Positions 1 to 5,804 of a stretch of DNA of 6,026 nucleotides are shown in pieces. The stretch is from Microcaldota archaeon (GTDB lineage: Archaea; Aenigmatarchaeota; Aenigmatarchaeia; QMZP01; QMZT01): the NCBI GenBank assembly GCA_013151465.1, contig JAADIF010000046.1, positions 1-6,026 on the forward strand, in the 5' to 3' direction. The translations under genes were made by a program, and so were the position numbers. The notes beneath the pieces were generated by a model, which saw nothing but the letters and a program-made list of their open reading frames with translations, ran no database searches and had not been told where the DNA came from. Each line of letters opens with the position of its first letter. The stretch's first letter is position 1.

Positions 1-2
1 AA

Positions 3-1673
3 TCATAAGGATACACCCCCCGCAAAATAATTCACAAGATTGTTATATGCCTTTTTATATATCTCTCCGGAAGCAAGCTTTTCTGCATCCCGCTTATATT
101 TAAGACCGGCAAGGGTAACGCCGGCCTTCTTTTCCCATTCATCTGACGGAATGCTGTATTGCTCCTGAACCTTGTCCCTGTATATTTCAGGTAGGACGTT
201 GAATGAGCAGAAAGGCATAATCCTGCCGTCCGGCATGACATAATGGATGTTGCACCTTTGCACTCTCTCCCTGTCGTAGTTGTATTTGTCCTGAAAATGC
301 ATCATACCAAGGAAGAGCGTCTTATGGTGGAAATCGCCAAGGGCCCTGTAGCTGTGCTTTATTATTGCGTTATAGAGAAGATTTGCCATCTTGATGTCTT
401 TTGGTTGTTTTTCCTTGTCTATGAACGTCCTCAATTTAAGCAATATCTTTGCTGCGGCAACCTTCTTGTTTTTTCCTTCCTTTATTTCTTGTGCTTTCTC
501 TCCGAGGTATTCCCGCAGGCCATCAACGTCAACAAACTCAGGAATCGGTATAACCTTTTTGTTTTCTTTGTCAAGGTAAAGGTATGTGGCCGTTCCGCAG
601 GCAAAATGATTGGAAAGATTGTATTGGGGCTTTTCTGCCATTGCCTCTATGAAGCTTGTTATCTGATACATTGATGGTATGCTGAACCAGTGTTCAGTTT
701 TCACTATGCCATTTGTCTGCTCTTCTATATTCTGCATGGCACCAGGAATCGTTATTCTCTGTTTTTCTCTCTGTTCCCTTGGCATCATGCCGACGAGGGA
801 TACCGGTTGGAAATTGACTCCTCTCACTGTATCAATATGATTTAGCGCAAAGTTTATGATGTTTCCCAAATCGTGGTCATTCACGCCGCGTATGATTGTC
901 GGGACAAGAACGGCGCCAACTCCTGCCTCTCTCATATTGTGGAGTGAATATGGTATTTCCCAGTGATTTTTAGGGTTTGTCTGGGGCGTTGTGCCGTCAA
1001 AACTTGTATAGACCGTGCTCATGCCAGCCGCCCGAAGATCTTTTACGAGGTCAGGATTAAATGCGAATGTTATTGAGTTTGTATTCATCTGGACATGTTC
1101 AAAGCCAAGTTCGCGCGCAATCTTGACAATATCTATTATGTCATCCCTTATAGTCGGCTCACCGCCGGTTATCTGGATAGCGTTCGGAGGAACAGGACGC
1201 TGGCTCCTTAGATTGGCAAGCATAAACCTTATCTTATCAAGCGATGGCTCATAGACGGGATCCCCTTTTTTCGCATAAAAGAAGCAATACCAGCACGAAA
1301 GGTCGCACCTATTCGTGACGACTATATTTCCAAGCGCTGTATGGCTTTTATGGTTTGCGCATATCCCGCAGTCCATAGGACAGTTTTCGCCCCTGTGACC
1401 AAGAAACTTGCCCACATTGACCGTTATTGGCTTTGTGCCGGGGCTTGCCATCTTCCTTGCCCTCTCATACATTTCAACGCTTTCCCAATATACCTCTTTA
1501 ACCTCACCATGTTCGGGGCAGGTCTTCTTCATCATTACCCTGCCGTCTTCTTCATAAACAATAGCATCAATTATCCTCGAACAGACTGGACATAAAGACT
1601 GCGTCTTATGGGGAAGCTCATCTGCATAAGCAACTGTAAATTGAGATGAACCACCTTTTCCTTTATCCCCCAT
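3..1673 (-). CDS. Radical SAM protein, tetraether lipid synthase (Tes)-like, COG1964 type
   Basis: Complete gene, 556 aa from the ATG at 1673. Residue numbers below count from an in-frame GTG at 1706; subtract 11 for the ATG start. The radical SAM motif is C134-x3-C138-x2-C141 (RCDLSCWYC), followed by a GGEPT motif, so it should bind a [4Fe-4S] cluster and cleave S-adenosylmethionine. An N-terminal zinc- or rubredoxin-like segment has C39-P-V-C42 and CPEHGE (C63). A second C109-x3-C113-x2-C116 lies just before the radical SAM motif, and C485 and C500 flank a MPDGRIMPF segment near the C-terminus. From family knowledge, this arrangement of N-terminal CPxC/CPEHGE, extra Cys triad and C-terminal PDGR..PFC is that of the MJ0619/Tes group, which joins archaeal lipid tails into membrane-spanning tetraethers; relatives act on other lipid carbons. 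Exact substrate is inferred. The ATG is preferred because GGTGGTG (1678-1684) lies four bases upstream. Confidence 0.85.
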   Translation of the reverse strand: MGDKGKGGSSQFTVAYADELPHKTQSLCPVCSRIIDAIVYEEDGRVMMKKTCPEHGEVKEVYWESVEMYERARKMASPGTKPITVNVGKFLGHRGENCPMDCGICANHKSHTALGNIVVTNRCDLSCWYCFFYAKKGDPVYEPSLDKIRFMLANLRSQRPVPPNAIQITGGEPTIRDDIIDIVKIARELGFEHVQMNTNSITFAFNPDLVKDLRAAGMSTVYTSFDGTTPQTNPKNHWEIPYSLHNMREAGVGAVLVPTIIRGVNDHDLGNIINFALNHIDTVRGVNFQPVSLVGMMPREQREKQRITIPGAMQNIEEQTNGIVKTEHWFSIPSMYQITSFIEAMAEKPQYNLSNHFACGTATYLYLDKENKKVIPIPEFVDVDGLREYLGEKAQEIKEGKNKKVAAAKILLKLRTFIDKEKQPKDIKMANLLYNAIIKHSYRALGDFHHKTLFLGMMHFQDKYNYDRERVQRCNIHYVMPDGRIMPFCSFNVLPEIYRDKVQEQYSIPSDEWEKKAGVTLAGLKYKRDAEKLASGEIYKKAYNNLVNYFAGGVSL

Positions 1674-1677
1674 GACA

Positions 1678-1684
1678 CACCACC
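1678..1684 (-). promoter_or_regulatory. Ribosome binding site deciding the start of the radical SAM gene
   Basis: On the minus strand this reads GGTGGTG, one mismatch from GGAGGTG, four bases before the ATG at 1673. It lies inside the reading frame if the GTG at 1706 were used, and no comparable site precedes that GTG, so the ATG is favoured. Confidence 0.45.
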
Positions 1685-1716
1685 AAGCATCGAAATCTGT
1701 TTGCACTCGTTTGTAT

Positions 1717-1748
1717 TGTTTATTATGCCTTTAACATTTAAAAGTTTT
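1717..1748 (-). promoter_or_regulatory. Candidate archaeal promoter for the radical SAM gene
   Basis: The minus strand between the ferredoxin and the radical SAM gene is very A/T-rich and holds two TATA-like stretches: CTTTTAAATG around 1736-1745, and ATAATAAA around 1717-1726. The second would place a start site near 1693, giving a leader of about 20 bases that includes the GGTGGTG site. The separate promoter suggests independent transcription from the por operon. Which box is used cannot be told from sequence. Confidence 0.4.
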
Positions 1749-1775
1749 AATAAGTATTAAAAGTTTCTATTGACG

Positions 1776-1796
1776 AAAAAGCAAATTTTGTAAAAA
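1776..1796 (-). terminator. Oligo-T terminator tracts after the por-ferredoxin operon
   Basis: Read on the minus strand, two TTTTT runs (1792-1796 and 1776-1780) follow the ferredoxin stop codon by 16 to 37 bases. Archaeal RNA polymerase commonly stops at such U-tracts without a hairpin, and I see no strong stem here. This would separate the operon from the downstream radical SAM gene. Confidence 0.5.
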
Positions 1797-1812
1797 GAGA
1801 AAGGGATTTTAT

Positions 1813-2013
1813 CTATTCTTCTTTTTCGACATGGATACAGTTTACAGGACAGCTGTCAGCGGCCTGCTGGTTGCATCCGACATCATCAAGCTCAGTCTGC
1901 TTTGGATGCGCCTTCCCGTCATCTTTCATTTCCCAGTTGTCCGGACATATTGCCGCACATGCGCCGCATCCTATGCAGGCATCATGATCCTGCGTTATCT
2001 TCACTTTTCCCAT
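1813..2013 (-). CDS. Small ferredoxin, single [4Fe-4S] cluster
   Basis: A 66-aa cytoplasmic electron carrier. C13-x2-C16-x2-C19 with C55-P are the four expected ligands of one [4Fe-4S] cluster. C23 and C47 sit where Pyrococcus and Thermotoga ferredoxins form a structural disulfide, so this is a one-cluster ferredoxin of that type and not a two-cluster clostridial type. C59 is an additional cysteine. All four ligands are Cys, unlike Pyrococcus furiosus ferredoxin, which has Asp at the second position. The ATG follows a perfect GGGAGGT (2020-2026) at six bases. It lies 36 bases after porB with no promoter seen between them, so it is probably the last gene of the operon and accepts electrons from the oxidoreductase. 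The family is clear; the partner is inferred from position. Confidence 0.92.
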   Translation of the reverse strand: MGKVKITQDHDACIGCGACAAICPDNWEMKDDGKAHPKQTELDDVGCNQQAADSCPVNCIHVEKEE

Positions 2014-2049
2014 CAGAAAACCTCCCTTAAATTTTCATATGAATACGCA

Positions 2050-2979
2050 TCAGATTCCATCCATCTTAAGAAGCCTTTCCCAGGCTTCATCGACATGTTG
2101 CTGTATTCTTTTAAGCATATCGCTGTTTTCCGGCTTGAAAAGGTGCCTGAACCTTCCCTGGCCTTTCAGGAACTCAGTTACCGGCACATCCTTTGAAGGC
2201 TTGTAATTCACTTTGACCTTCCCCTCCTCGATCTCAAAGAGCGGCCAGAATCTTGTTTCCACAGCAAGCTTTGAATACTGCATCGTAAGATGTGGCGGAT
2301 ATTTCCATAGCGTTGTGCATGGCGAAAGGACAGTAATGAATGCAGGGCCTTTGACGGAGAATGCCTTTTCCGCTTTCATATAAAGGTCTGCAAGATTGTG
2401 AACGGCAGCCTGCGCCGCGTATGGGATGTTATGGGCGGAAGCTATCTTCACAAGATCCTTTCTCCATTCCTCTTTTCCCTGTTTCACCTTTCCGGCAGGG
2501 CTGGTCGTTGTGGCCGCACCATAAGGCGTTGCAGAGCTTCTCTGGTTGCCCGTGTTCATATACCCTTCATTGTCATAGCAGACATAGACGAAATTATGCC
2601 CCCTTTCAAGGGCTCCGGACAGCGACTGAAGGCCAATGTCATATGTTCCTCCGTCCCCGCCGAATGCGACAAATTTTATCTCTTTGTCCTTCGGAATTTT
2701 ACCTTGCGCCTTCAGCGAGCGGAATGCTGTCTCCACACCGGATATTGTCGCCGCCGCGTTTTCAAATGCGTTATGTATCCAGGGCATGTTCCACGTCGTG
2801 AAGGGGTATATCGTTGACGTGACTTCCATGCATCCGGTCGCATTTGATGCGACGACAGGATCCTTTGTCGCCGCAAGGACTGTCCTTGCCACGACAGGAA
2901 TAGCGCAGCCTGCACAGGTCCTGCCTCCCGGCATGAACCTTTTTGGCCATTTATAGACTTCTTTCAGATTGAACGGCAT
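2050..2979 (-). CDS. porB: Pyruvate:ferredoxin oxidoreductase, beta subunit (TPP-binding)
   Basis: 309 aa from the ATG at 2979. This subunit binds thiamine diphosphate and a [4Fe-4S] cluster and carries out oxidative decarboxylation of the 2-oxoacid with the alpha subunit. Visible: a TCAGC motif (C22, C25), C50 in ATGCMEV, and C221 in LSPC, which are the four expected cluster ligands; and the TPP/metal motif GDGG beginning at residue 108, continuing to YDNEGYMNTGNQRSS. The C-terminal part has the usual alternation of aromatic and basic residues for PorB. An in-frame ATG at 2997 would add six residues and overlap porA by 16 bases. The ATG at 2979 is preferred because AGAGGT (2988-2993) sits eight bases upstream and it starts just after the porA stop. 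Closely related 2-oxoacid oxidoreductases (ketoisovalerate type) share this architecture, so pyruvate is likely but not proven. Confidence 0.93.
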   Translation of the reverse strand: MPFNLKEVYKWPKRFMPGGRTCAGCAIPVVARTVLAATKDPVVASNATGCMEVTSTIYPFTTWNMPWIHNAFENAAATISGVETAFRSLKAQGKIPKDKEIKFVAFGGDGGTYDIGLQSLSGALERGHNFVYVCYDNEGYMNTGNQRSSATPYGAATTTSPAGKVKQGKEEWRKDLVKIASAHNIPYAAQAAVHNLADLYMKAEKAFSVKGPAFITVLSPCTTLWKYPPHLTMQYSKLAVETRFWPLFEIEEGKVKVNYKPSKDVPVTEFLKGQGRFRHLFKPENSDMLKRIQQHVDEAWERLLKMDGI

Positions 2980-2981
2980 AA

Positions 2982-4169
2982 TTAACAACCTCTGCATCCT
3001 ATATATTTAGTTTCATCTGTCATCTTCCCGTCAAGAAGCATGTTAAATGCATCCTCTATCTGATGACTGAATATGTCACGACCTCCTAGGCCAAAGACGA
3101 AGCTTTGCATATCGGGTTTTTTATCAAGGTCAAAAAGGGCGTTTCGTATCTCTCCGTAAAGCGGCGGGCGGGCGCCAAAGCTTTCCGCACGATCGAAGAC
3201 ACCGACAACCGGTACATCCTTTAATGCTTCGGCAATCTCTTCGTATGGGAACGGCCTGAAAAGGCGAAGCTTCATCATTCCCACCTTCTTGCCCTCCTTT
3301 CTCATCTTGTCGACGACAGCCTTGATGTTTCCTGCTGTCGAATTCATCGCTATGAGAACCGCTTCTGCATCATCCATCTCGTATTTCTCGAAATAACCAT
3401 AGTCATGCCCTGTTATCTGCGAAAGTTCCTTTCCTATTTCAAGGAAAATCCTCTTTGCATTTTTCATCGCATCTACCTGCTGCTTCTTTGTCTCAAAATA
3501 ATAATCCTGAAGCTGAAGCGGACCGTATGTCACAGGGTTATCAACATCAAGAAGCGCGTATTCGGGCTTGTATTCACCTATGAACTTTTTCATAGTTTCA
3601 TCATCGTGTATCTTAACATTCTCGACTCCATGACTTGTGACAAAACCGTCCTGACAGACCATCGCAGGCAGGAGGACATCCTTATGCTCAGCAAGCTTCA
3701 ATGCAAGAAACATCTGCTCATACGCCTCCTGCGCAGTTTCAGAATATATCTGTATCCACCCGGAATCCCGCACGTTCATCGTATCGGAATGGTCGCAATG
3801 GATGTTGATTGGACCCGAAAGCGCCCTGTTTGCAATTGGCATTACTATCGGCAGGCGCATTGACGCTGCTATATAAACGATTTCATCCATCAGTGCAAGT
3901 CCGTTTGCAGCTGTCGCTGTCATTGCCCTTGCTCCGGCAGCTGCCGCGCCTACTGTTGCTGACATTGCAGAATGCTCTGATTCCACCCTTATTATTTCAG
4001 TGCTTGCCCTTCCGTCTGCAACTATCTTTGCAAACGTTTCTATTATCGGCGTCTGGGGCGTTATTGGATACATCGCCACGACATCCGGATTTATCTGGCG
4101 CATCGCCTCAGCGACGGCCTGGGCGCCCGTCATCGGGCGCATCGACTTTGAAACCTGAATCGTATCCAT
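2982..4169 (-). CDS. porA: Pyruvate:ferredoxin oxidoreductase, alpha subunit
   Basis: 395 aa from the ATG at 4169. It supplies the pyrimidine-binding side of the TPP site and, in this family, the CoA-handling and transketolase C-terminal domains. Visible: YPITPQTPI at residues 34-42, the VESEHSA motif at 62-68 with the glutamate expected to activate TPP, a Gly/Ala-rich GARAMTATAANGLALMDE stretch, DHSDTMNVRDSGWIQ at 127-140, and a C-terminal domain with RLFRPFP and GVFDRAESFG. It ends in an unusual CRGC. A GTG at 4178 overlaps the porD stop as GTGA and would add three residues. The ATG is favoured because AAGTGATC (4173-4180), which matches the 3' end of archaeal 16S rRNA in its GUGAUC part, lies just upstream. 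It is the third gene of the operon and directly abuts porB. Confidence 0.93.
   Translation of the reverse strand: MDTIQVSKSMRPMTGAQAVAEAMRQINPDVVAMYPITPQTPIIETFAKIVADGRASTEIIRVESEHSAMSATVGAAAAGARAMTATAANGLALMDEIVYIAASMRLPIVMPIANRALSGPINIHCDHSDTMNVRDSGWIQIYSETAQEAYEQMFLALKLAEHKDVLLPAMVCQDGFVTSHGVENVKIHDDETMKKFIGEYKPEYALLDVDNPVTYGPLQLQDYYFETKKQQVDAMKNAKRIFLEIGKELSQITGHDYGYFEKYEMDDAEAVLIAMNSTAGNIKAVVDKMRKEGKKVGMMKLRLFRPFPYEEIAEALKDVPVVGVFDRAESFGARPPLYGEIRNALFDLDKKPDMQSFVFGLGGRDIFSHQIEDAFNMLLDGKMTDETKYIGCRGC
2988..2993 (-). promoter_or_regulatory. Ribosome binding site deciding the porB start
   Basis: AGAGGT on the minus strand, eight bases before the ATG at 2979 and located within the end of porA. 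It would fall inside the coding region if the upstream ATG at 2997 were the start, and that ATG has only AGG directly abutting it. Confidence 0.5.
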
Positions 4170-4174
4170 AATGA

Positions 4175-4507
4175 TCACTTCTTGAATTCACTTTCTTCCT
4201 TCATTTCATATGCCTTGACAGGGCATTCGTTCGCGCATATTCCGCATCCCTTGCAGTAATCAAGATTTACCCCCGAAACCTTGCCATCTTTTACTATGAC
4301 GGCTTCTTCCGGGCATACAGAATAGCAGATCATGCAGTTTATGCACTTTCCCGCATCAAATACAGGGCGAAACGCCTTCCATGTGCCTGTCTTGTTAAGC
4401 ATCGATGAGCCGGGATTTGTTATCAGCCCCGCCCGCGGAATATCCTTATAATTCTGTTTCTTTTTCAGATGTTCTTGCGTAGGAAATTTGTCTCCCATAA
4501 AAATCAT
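4175..4507 (-). CDS. porD: Pyruvate:ferredoxin oxidoreductase, delta subunit (2x[4Fe-4S])
   Basis: 110 aa. Two complete ferredoxin motifs bind two [4Fe-4S] clusters: C55-x2-C58-x2-C61-x3-C65-P and C85-x2-C88-x2-C91-x3-C95-P. They carry electrons from the TPP site out to soluble ferredoxin. The basic, cluster-free N-terminal 45 residues, including a GTWK.FRPVFD segment, are typical of PorD and not of free ferredoxins. The ATG at 4507 overlaps the porC stop as ATGA and is preceded by GAGGT (4514-4518) at six bases. An ATG three codons on (4498) has a weaker site. The overlaps on both sides indicate translational coupling within the operon. Confidence 0.93.
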   Translation of the reverse strand: MIFMGDKFPTQEHLKKKQNYKDIPRAGLITNPGSSMLNKTGTWKAFRPVFDAGKCINCMICYSVCPEEAVIVKDGKVSGVNLDYCKGCGICANECPVKAYEMKEESEFKK

Positions 4508-5070
4508 CCCTTAACCTCATTATATGCCCTTTTCATTGCCTCTATGTTGGCATTTGTCTTTTCCTCTCCTATCTTGCTCAGGAACTTGTGACGGACGTTT
4601 TCAGAAAGCCCTTCAAGCGTCACGTGCTTGCATACCTTTGCAAGGGCGCCGAGAATCGGAGTGTTTGGCATGTTCTTGCCTATAAGGTCAATAGAAACGC
4701 CTGTGGCATCCACTGTGTAGACCTTGCCCGAAAAGCCCGTCCTTTCCTTTACCTTTTCCGGCTCATCGGTCGTGTTAACGATAAGGATGCTATCCTTTTT
4801 CATCCCTTCGGTGACGTCAACGACATCAAGAAGCGTCGGGTCTATGACCATCACGATGTCGGGCTCTGCTACGGGCTCGTGCGTCTTGATGACGCTGTCT
4901 GATATGCGCGCATACGTCTTCATGGGAGCTCCGGTCCTCTCCGGACCATACTCGGGAAAGGCCTGAATAAACTTACCGTCCTTTATCGCTGTTTCCACTA
5001 TGAACTGAGCGGCAGTCTTTGCTCCCTGGCCCCCCCGGCCGTGAATCCTTATTTCAGTTATCTCTTTCAT
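4504..5070 (-). CDS. porC: Pyruvate:ferredoxin oxidoreductase, gamma subunit
   Basis: 188 aa, the normal length for a free-standing gamma subunit. The N-terminus has the family signature IRIHGRGGQGAKTAA at residues 7-21, followed by AFPEYGPERTGAPMKTYARISD, both diagnostic of the 2-oxoacid:acceptor oxidoreductase gamma domain. Later MPNTPILGALAK is also typical. It has no Fe-S motif and is a structural part of the complex, contributing to the CoA site in this family. The ATG at 5070 follows GTGAT (5074-5078) with three bases between and a strong TATA box (5113-5122), making it the first gene of porC-porD-porA-porB-ferredoxin. The same subunit is called PorG in some naming schemes. The order gamma-delta-alpha-beta is the usual four-subunit archaeal and Thermotoga arrangement. 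Confidence 0.93.
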   Translation of the reverse strand: MKEITEIRIHGRGGQGAKTAAQFIVETAIKDGKFIQAFPEYGPERTGAPMKTYARISDSVIKTHEPVAEPDIVMVIDPTLLDVVDVTEGMKKDSILIVNTTDEPEKVKERTGFSGKVYTVDATGVSIDLIGKNMPNTPILGALAKVCKHVTLEGLSENVRHKFLSKIGEEKTNANIEAMKRAYNEVKG

Positions 5071-5112
5071 CCTATCACAATAAAATGCTCGATATGTAAA
5101 ATTATCGTGGCT

Positions 5113-5122
5113 AATTTATAAA
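5113..5122 (-). promoter_or_regulatory. TATA box of the porCDAB-ferredoxin operon
   Basis: The minus strand reads CACTTTTATAAATTAG around this site, a good archaeal TATA element. A start about 25 bases downstream falls near 5090, leaving a leader of about 20 bases with the GTGAT ribosome site. A TTTTT run at 5129-5133 just before it could end transcripts from the upstream DUF3467 gene, so the operon probably has its own transcription unit. Confidence 0.65.
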
Positions 5123-5151
5123 AGTGACAAAAAGGAATAATCCTCTTGTCG

Positions 5152-5496
5152 TTATCCTATGTAGCTTTCAGTGCTCGTGACAACCTCTTTCTTTTCATGT
5201 TTTTTTGATTTTTTTGGGACATCCAGCTTCCCGAATTTCTTTTCGTAATTCTCAACTGCTTTTTTCAGTGTCTCGACAAAACTTTTTGCAAATCTTGCAT
5301 CTATTATTACAGTCTTATGCTTCACTGCTATCGTTTCCTGCTCCTTTCCCTGAATCTGGTCCATCCTTGGTATTGACTGCTTGAAGTCGAGAATGAACTT
5401 ACTGGGATTGAATATTATGCTTATCGAGTCGGAATAGAACGCGGCTTCGCTATGATCTATATTGAGATTGACATTCCTCCTCTCGTTCTCAGACAT
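5152..5496 (-). CDS. DUF3467 family protein, function unknown
   Basis: 114 aa, soluble, with no signal peptide or membrane segment. Residues about 17-93 match the DUF3467 pattern as I know it: AFYSDSISIIFNPSKFILDF, then a short loop, VKHKTVIIDARFAKSFVETLKKAVENYEKKFG. This pattern is a small beta-rich domain ending in a helix. The remaining tail is lysine-rich (KKSKKHEKKE) and probably flexible. The start is well supported by a perfect GGAGGTG (5503-5509) six bases upstream. It is separated from porC by 81 bases containing a T-run and a promoter, so it is a neighbour more than an operon member. Its biochemical role is not known and the context does not reveal it. Confidence 0.85.
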   Translation of the reverse strand: MSENERRNVNLNIDHSEAAFYSDSISIIFNPSKFILDFKQSIPRMDQIQGKEQETIAVKHKTVIIDARFAKSFVETLKKAVENYEKKFGKLDVPKKSKKHEKKEVVTSTESYIG

Positions 5497-5523
5497 CGTT
5501 TACACCTCCATAAATCGCTATGA

Positions 5524-5557
5524 CTGATTTAATTTATGCAAGCGATTATTTTAAAGG
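5524..5557 (-). promoter_or_regulatory. Candidate promoter(s) for the DUF3467 gene
   Basis: On the minus strand, CCTTTAAAATAA (about 5547-5558) and CATAAATTAAAT (about 5526-5538) are both TATA-like. The region is shared with the plus-strand tRNA promoter, so the two genes are divergently transcribed from about 100 bases. The choice of box cannot be settled by reading. Confidence 0.4.
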
Positions 5558-5570
5558 AAAAGGTTAAATT
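5558..5570 (+). promoter_or_regulatory. BRE/TATA-like promoter of the tRNA-Leu gene
   Basis: AAAAGG followed by TTAAATT (5564-5570) lies about 30 bases before the 5' end of the tRNA at 5600. This is the spacing expected if transcription starts a few bases upstream of the mature end. Confidence 0.45.
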
Positions 5571-5614
5571 AGGGAAAGTTCATAAGATTATACATCAATG
5601 CGGGGGTTCCCGAG

Positions 5615-5644
5615 CGCACGCCGCCTCGCGACGGCTGCCGGAAA
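5615..5644 (+). other. tRNA intron 1, D-loop (30 nt, non-canonical position)
   Basis: This GC-rich insert splits the D-loop between the conserved AG (positions 14-15) and the bases before GG (18-19). GCCG and CGGC form an intron hairpin extended by GCA/TGC. CCG (5610-5612) pairs with CGG (5639-5641), giving a relaxed BHB with bulges AGC (5613-5615) and AAT (5643-5645). Cutting after the second base of each bulge removes exactly this segment and restores a D-loop of normal size. One of the four helix positions is a C-A mismatch, so the motif is not strict. Confidence 0.7.
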
Positions 5645-5669
5645 TCTGGCCAAAGGGGCAGGACTTAAG

Positions 5670-5738
5670 AAAAAGATATGTATTCGATATCTTAAGTGAT
5701 GAGGCATTATCTTGGCTGATGATTTGCCCTTTTAGGAA
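5670..5738 (+). other. tRNA intron 2, anticodon loop, canonical 37/38 site (69 nt)
   Basis: A full hBHBh' motif can be drawn. The outer helix is the anticodon stem. The central helix is CTTA (5664-5667) with TAGG (5733-5736, one G-T pair). The bulges are AGA (5668-5670) and AAA (5737-5739), and the inner helix is AAA (5671-5673) with TTT (5730-5732). Cutting after the second bulge base gives the standard splice points. The intron also holds a perfect 7-bp hairpin, AAGATAT (5673-5679) with ATATCTT (5687-5693), and box C/D-like motifs; forming that hairpin would use one base of the inner helix. Confidence 0.85.
5696..5722 (+). ncRNA. Possible box C/D-like guide element inside tRNA intron 2
   Basis: GTGATGA (5696-5702) is a perfect C box (RUGAUGA). 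After 13 bases comes CTGA (5716-5719), a perfect D box, overlapping TGATGA (5717-5722), which looks like C'. The 13-base interval is close to the usual archaeal guide length. Archaeal tRNA-Trp introns are known to carry box C/D guide RNAs, so the idea has precedent. Against it: no clear second D box, no obvious terminal stem directly outside the boxes, and the D/C' overlap is unusual. It could be chance. Confidence 0.3.
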
Positions 5739-5770
5739 ATCCTGTAGCTTAGTGCTTTCCAGGGTTCGAA

Positions 5771-5804
5771 AGAGCGTTCTTTGCGCAAAGAAGAATCCAG
5801 AGAT
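5771..5804 (+). other. tRNA intron 3, T-loop (34 nt, non-canonical position)
   Basis: It interrupts the T-loop between A59 and T60. The T-stem serves as outer helix. TTC (5765-5767) pairs with GAG (5800-5802), followed by a G-A mismatch. The bulges are AAA (5769-5771) and ATT (5803-5805). Cutting after the second base of each leaves the archetypal loop TTCGAAT. Inside is a 6-bp hairpin, TTCTTT (5777-5782) with AAAGAA (5787-5792). GGGTTC (5762-5767) can instead pair with GAATCC (5793-5798), an alternative fold that would compete with the T-stem. Confidence 0.72.

Noticed and set aside
243..674. Plus-strand open frames opposite the radical SAM gene
   Set aside because: They are opposite a clear, motif-bearing enzyme gene, are rich in Phe/Leu/Cys as expected of antisense frames, and lack ribosome sites.
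2712..2915. A minus-strand frame inside porB in another frame
   Set aside because: It overlaps the conserved N-terminal Fe-S region of porB, and its translation has no family features.
2361..4171. Several plus-strand frames opposite porB and porA
   Set aside because: They lie antisense to strongly conserved subunits, and their translations are low-complexity or Arg/Ser/Pro-rich with no recognisable domain.
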